Source: JAWPNA01 sp045402695 | GTDB lineage: Bacteria; Acidobacteriota; Polarisedimenticolia; JACPZX01; DASXTC01 | NCBI GenBank assembly: GCA_045402695.1 | Contig: JAWPNA010000203.1 | Location: 1-8,756 of the forward strand | Length of the DNA: 8,756 nucleotides | Direction: 5' to 3' | In this document: in pieces, positions 6,895 to 8,756 of the stretch | How the letters are laid out: every line of letters starts with the position of its first letter | Numbering within the stretch: the stretch's first letter is position 1 | Translations under genes and position numbers: made by a program | Notes under the pieces: model-generated | What the model saw: the letters and a program-made list of their open reading frames with translations, nothing else | Told to the model about the DNA's origin: nothing | The model's database searches: none

Positions 6895-8238
6895 CTACGG
6901 GTAGATTCCCCGCATGCGTGTCGCCTCGGCCACCTTGCTCACCGCCAGGATGTAGGCGGCCGTCCGCATGTTGACCCTGAACTCCTTGGAGCGCTGCAGC
7001 ACCTCGTTGAACGCCTTGACCATGATCCGCTCGAGACGCTGGTTGACCTCCTCCTCCGTCCAGAAGAAGGACTGCAGCCCCTGGACCCATTCGAAGTAGG
7101 AGACCGTCACGCCGCCCGCGTTGGCCAGAATGTCCGGCAGGACCATGGTTCCCTTCTCGTACAGGACCTTGTCCGCGCCAGGTGTGGTCGGGCCGTTGGC
7201 GGCCTCGGCCACGATCTTGGCCTGGATCTGCTCCGCGTTGGCCATGGTGATCTGGTTCTCCAGCGCCGCGGGCACGAGGATGTCGCACGGGGTCCTCAAG
7301 AGTTCCTCGTTGGAGATCTTCGAGGTGTTCGGAAGGCCGACCAGCGTACCCTTCCTGGTCTTGCGCTCCATGGCCTTGTCCGGATCGATCCCCTCTTTCG
7401 TGTTGATGATGCCGCCGCGCGAGTCCGACACCGCGATGATCTTGGCGCCCATCTCGTGCAACAACTTGGCCGCGATGCCGCCGGCATTGCCGAAGCCCTG
7501 CACCACGACCTTCGCCCCCTTCAAGGCGAGCCTCTTCTCCTTGCACGCCTCGCGGATGACGTAGGTGCAGCCGCGGGCCGTCGCTTCGTTGCGGCCCAGG
7601 GATCCACCAACCGCCAGGGGCTTTCCCGTGACCACGCCCAGCGCCGTGGTGTTGCGGGTCATGGAGTATGTGTCCATGATCCACGCCATCGTCTGCGCGT
7701 TGGTGTAGACATCGGGGGCCGGGATGTCCTCCTCGGGACCGATGATGATGCTGATCTCGGCGGTGTAGCGCCGGGTCATCCTCTCCAGCTCGCCCTGCGA
7801 CATCTCCTTCGGGTTGCAGATTACGCCGCCCTTGCCGCCGCCGAAGGGGATTCCCACCGTGGCGCACTTCCAGGTCATCCACGAGGCCAGGGCCTTGACC
7901 TCGTCCAGCGTGACCCCTGGATGGTACCGGATGCCGCCCTTCGCCGGACCGCGCGCGATGTTGTGCTGGACTCGGTACCCCTCGAAAACTCTGTAGGAGC
8001 CGTCGTCCATGCGGGTCGGGATCGAGACAATGAGCTGGCGCTTGGGCTTGACCAGGATCTCCCTGAGCCAGGGTTCCAGCTTGAGGTAGTTGGCTGCGTT
8101 CTGGAATTGGTTCTCGGCGATGTGGAACGGATTGAGGTCCTCCAACGGGACCGGGCCCGTGGTCAAGGGCGGCGCCACTCCCGGTTTTTCGCGCCGTGCG
8201 GGCATGCGGGTGACTTTACTCGTCTCGGGCCTGGCCAT
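6895..8238 (-). CDS. gdhA: Glutamate dehydrogenase (hexameric family)
   Basis: 447-residue cytoplasmic enzyme that interconverts L-glutamate and 2-oxoglutarate plus ammonium, using NAD(P). The dimerisation/substrate domain (about 35-210) has GPAKGGIRYHPGV (97-109, substrate lysine K100), MTWK (K124), the active-site signature IPFGGGKGGVICNP (130-143, catalytic-type K136) and DIPAPDVYTN (171-180, candidate catalytic D176). The Rossmann domain has VQGFGNAGG (246-254), with an acidic D272 after the second strand, compatible with NAD use but not proof of it. AANGPTTPGAD (346-356) and LPDILANAGGV (367-377) are further hallmarks. The first ~30 residues are a basic, proline-rich tail, making it slightly longer than the usual ~415-425. 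The ATG at 8238 has GGAGG 8 bases upstream, and an in-frame TGA lies farther up with no other start between. It has its own likely promoter and 3' stem-loop, so it is probably monocistronic. Confidence 0.97.
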   Translation of the reverse strand: MARPETSKVTRMPARREKPGVAPPLTTGPVPLEDLNPFHIAENQFQNAANYLKLEPWLREILVKPKRQLIVSIPTRMDDGSYRVFEGYRVQHNIARGPAKGGIRYHPGVTLDEVKALASWMTWKCATVGIPFGGGKGGVICNPKEMSQGELERMTRRYTAEISIIIGPEEDIPAPDVYTNAQTMAWIMDTYSMTRNTTALGVVTGKPLAVGGSLGRNEATARGCTYVIREACKEKRLALKGAKVVVQGFGNAGGIAAKLLHEMGAKIIAVSDSRGGIINTKEGIDPDKAMERKTRKGTLVGLPNTSKISNEELLRTPCDILVPAALENQITMANAEQIQAKIVAEAANGPTTPGADKVLYEKGTMVLPDILANAGGVTVSYFEWVQGLQSFFWTEEEVNQRLERIMVKAFNEVLQRSKEFRVNMRTAAYILAVSKVAEATRMRGIYP

Positions 8239-8255
8239 GCGTTTTTCCTCCGTGC

Positions 8256-8269
8256 ATCCGTGGTCGGAT
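8256..8269 (-). promoter_or_regulatory. Small stem-loop in the glutamate dehydrogenase leader, next to the ribosome binding site
   Basis: Minus-strand ATCCG-ACCA-CGGAT: a perfect 5-bp stem with a 4-base loop, ending 4 bases before the GGAGG ribosome binding site. It could influence ribosome access or mRNA stability, or, as DNA, be a short operator. A 5-bp palindrome is also easily found by chance. Confidence 0.3.
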
Positions 8270-8309
8270 AGTCACTCAATAGCCATGATTTCGCGGGGAT
8301 GACGCCGAG

Positions 8310-8338
8310 ATCCTGCCGCGAGGAGAGGGCAATGTCAA
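8310..8338 (-). promoter_or_regulatory. Candidate sigma-70-type promoter for glutamate dehydrogenase
   Basis: On the minus strand a perfect -35 box TTGACA (8333-8338) is followed, after exactly 17 bases, by CAGGAT (8310-8315), which matches 3 of 6 bases of TATAAT. This predicts a start near 8303 and a leader of about 65 bases carrying the stem-loop and GGAGG site. The strong -35 and ideal spacing support it; the -10 is poor. Confidence 0.45.
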
Positions 8339-8362
8339 GGCGGCTTCCGGCCGTGTTACAGT
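8332..8362 (+). promoter_or_regulatory. Weak candidate promoter for the antiporter gene (extended -10)
   Basis: On the plus strand, TG-T-TACAGT (8354-8362) resembles an extended -10 element (4 of 6 matches to TATAAT). ATGTCA at 8332-8337 (4 of 6 to TTGACA) is a possible -35, but the 19-base spacer is long. The predicted start would fall only a few bases before the ATG at 8373, giving a nearly leaderless mRNA. That would fit the lack of a ribosome binding site there. It shares DNA with the opposing -35 box of the dehydrogenase. Confidence 0.2.
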
Positions 8363-8372
8363 CACCTGCGCC

Positions 8373-8756
8373 ATGTCAACGATGCCCGACGCTGTCCTCT
8401 GGACAGGCATCCTGATGCTCGCCGGGTCCGCGGCCGCCATGGCCGCCCGTGCCCTGCGCGCGCCTGCGGCCGTGGGCGCGCTGCTGGGTGGATTCGTCCT
8501 TACCGCGGCGGTGAGAGGCGCGGGAGTCACGTCGTTTCCCGACCTGCGGATGGTCTATTCCCCGCTGCTGGCCTTCCTGTGCTTCCATCTCGGGGCAGAG
8601 ATCGACCTGGGGCGCATTGTCAGGACGGGACGGTCGATCCTGATGACGGCCCTGGTCCAGGGAATCGCCGTCGCCGCCCTGGTCTGCGGCGCGGGGCTTT
8701 TTCTCGGGCTCGACCTGAAGACATCGCTCTGGCTCGGGGCCGCCCTGACACCGACC
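8373..8756 (+). CDS. Monovalent cation:proton antiporter, N-terminal part (runs off window edge)
   Basis: 128 residues visible, with no stop before the edge; the ORF was translated directly. It is strongly hydrophobic with about four membrane segments (about 8-26, 31-48, 62-77, 88-112) and a fifth starting at the cut. Family-like features are APAAVGALLGGFVL (30-43), the LCFHLGAEIDLGRIVRTGRS stretch (69-88), which resembles the FxxGLExDLxxL region of Kef/NhaP-type exchangers, and SLWLGAALTPT at the cut (118-128), where the family has its xxGAxxxxT helix. Predicted role: Na+ or K+ exchange for protons across the inner membrane. The ion and any C-terminal regulatory domain cannot be seen. The ATG at 8373 is the first canonical start after an in-frame TGA at 8286. 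No ribosome binding site precedes it, so the ATG at 8382 (residue 4) remains possible. It is transcribed divergently from the dehydrogenase. Confidence 0.8.
   Translation, partial: MSTMPDAVLWTGILMLAGSAAAMAARALRAPAAVGALLGGFVLTAAVRGAGVTSFPDLRMVYSPLLAFLCFHLGAEIDLGRIVRTGRSILMTALVQGIAVAALVCGAGLFLGLDLKTSLWLGAALTPT

Noticed and set aside
6884..7882. 332-codon minus-strand frame inside glutamate dehydrogenase, shifted in frame
   Set aside because: The G/H/R-rich translation is an out-of-frame shadow of a gene whose catalytic motifs are all intact in the other frame.
8272..8286. Four-codon upstream ORF (M-A-I-E-stop) in the dehydrogenase leader
   Set aside because: No ribosome binding site precedes it and so short a frame arises easily by chance.
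8276..8588. Minus-strand frames at the right end (8276-8530 and 8376-8588)
   Set aside because: They oppose the antiporter gene and the dehydrogenase promoter region. The A/R/P-rich or low-complexity products have no domain signal.
1..8756. Possible mobile element, CRISPR, toxin-antitoxin or defence system
   Set aside because: I found no transposase, integrase, terminal inverted repeats, spaced direct repeats, tRNA target or defence-type domains on either strand, and base composition appears uniform by eye.

Overview
The window looks like ordinary chromosome from a GC-rich, diderm (Gram-negative-type) bacterium. G or C predominates at third codon positions, genes are tightly packed with stop/start overlaps, and one start is GTG. 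A periplasmic adaptor of an export system and a lysophospholipid-recycling enzyme both point to a two-membrane envelope. No taxonomic marker is present. The overall style resembles Acidobacteriota or related soil lineages, but that is a guess. I see no insertion sequence, tRNA, rRNA, CRISPR array or phage gene.

Layout. Positions 1-6743 hold a four-gene block read on the minus strand. In transcription order it contains: (i) a 1141-residue three-part protein joining an LplT-like lysophospholipid flippase, a PlsC-type acyltransferase and an acyl-ACP synthetase (3318-6743); (ii) an HlyD/MacA-type membrane-fusion adaptor (2101-3321); (iii) a MacB/FtsX-type permease (884-2104); (iv) a second, divergent MacB/FtsX-type permease that runs off the left edge (1-884). 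All three internal junctions overlap (ATGA, GTGA, TGATG), so the four genes are probably co-transcribed and translationally coupled. The ATPase that such permeases need is not in the window.

Positions 6744-6894 are non-coding. They carry a strong stem-loop just past the end of the next gene and the leader of the acyltransferase gene. Positions 6895-8238 (minus) encode a hexameric-type glutamate dehydrogenase with a short extra N-terminal tail. Positions 8239-8372 are a divergent intergenic region with a good candidate promoter for the dehydrogenase and a small stem-loop next to its ribosome binding site. From 8373 a plus-strand gene for a monovalent cation:proton antiporter begins and runs off the right edge.

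How they fit together. The left block looks like an envelope module: one product brings lysophospholipids back across the inner membrane and re-acylates them, and the coupled genes build a MacAB-like export pump. A functional link between the two is inferred only from gene coupling. The dehydrogenase and antiporter are separate transcription units concerned with nitrogen/glutamate metabolism and ion homeostasis. Nothing here clearly amounts to a new system. The most unusual points are the coupling of the lipid-repair fusion to the exporter and the paired, unlike permeases.
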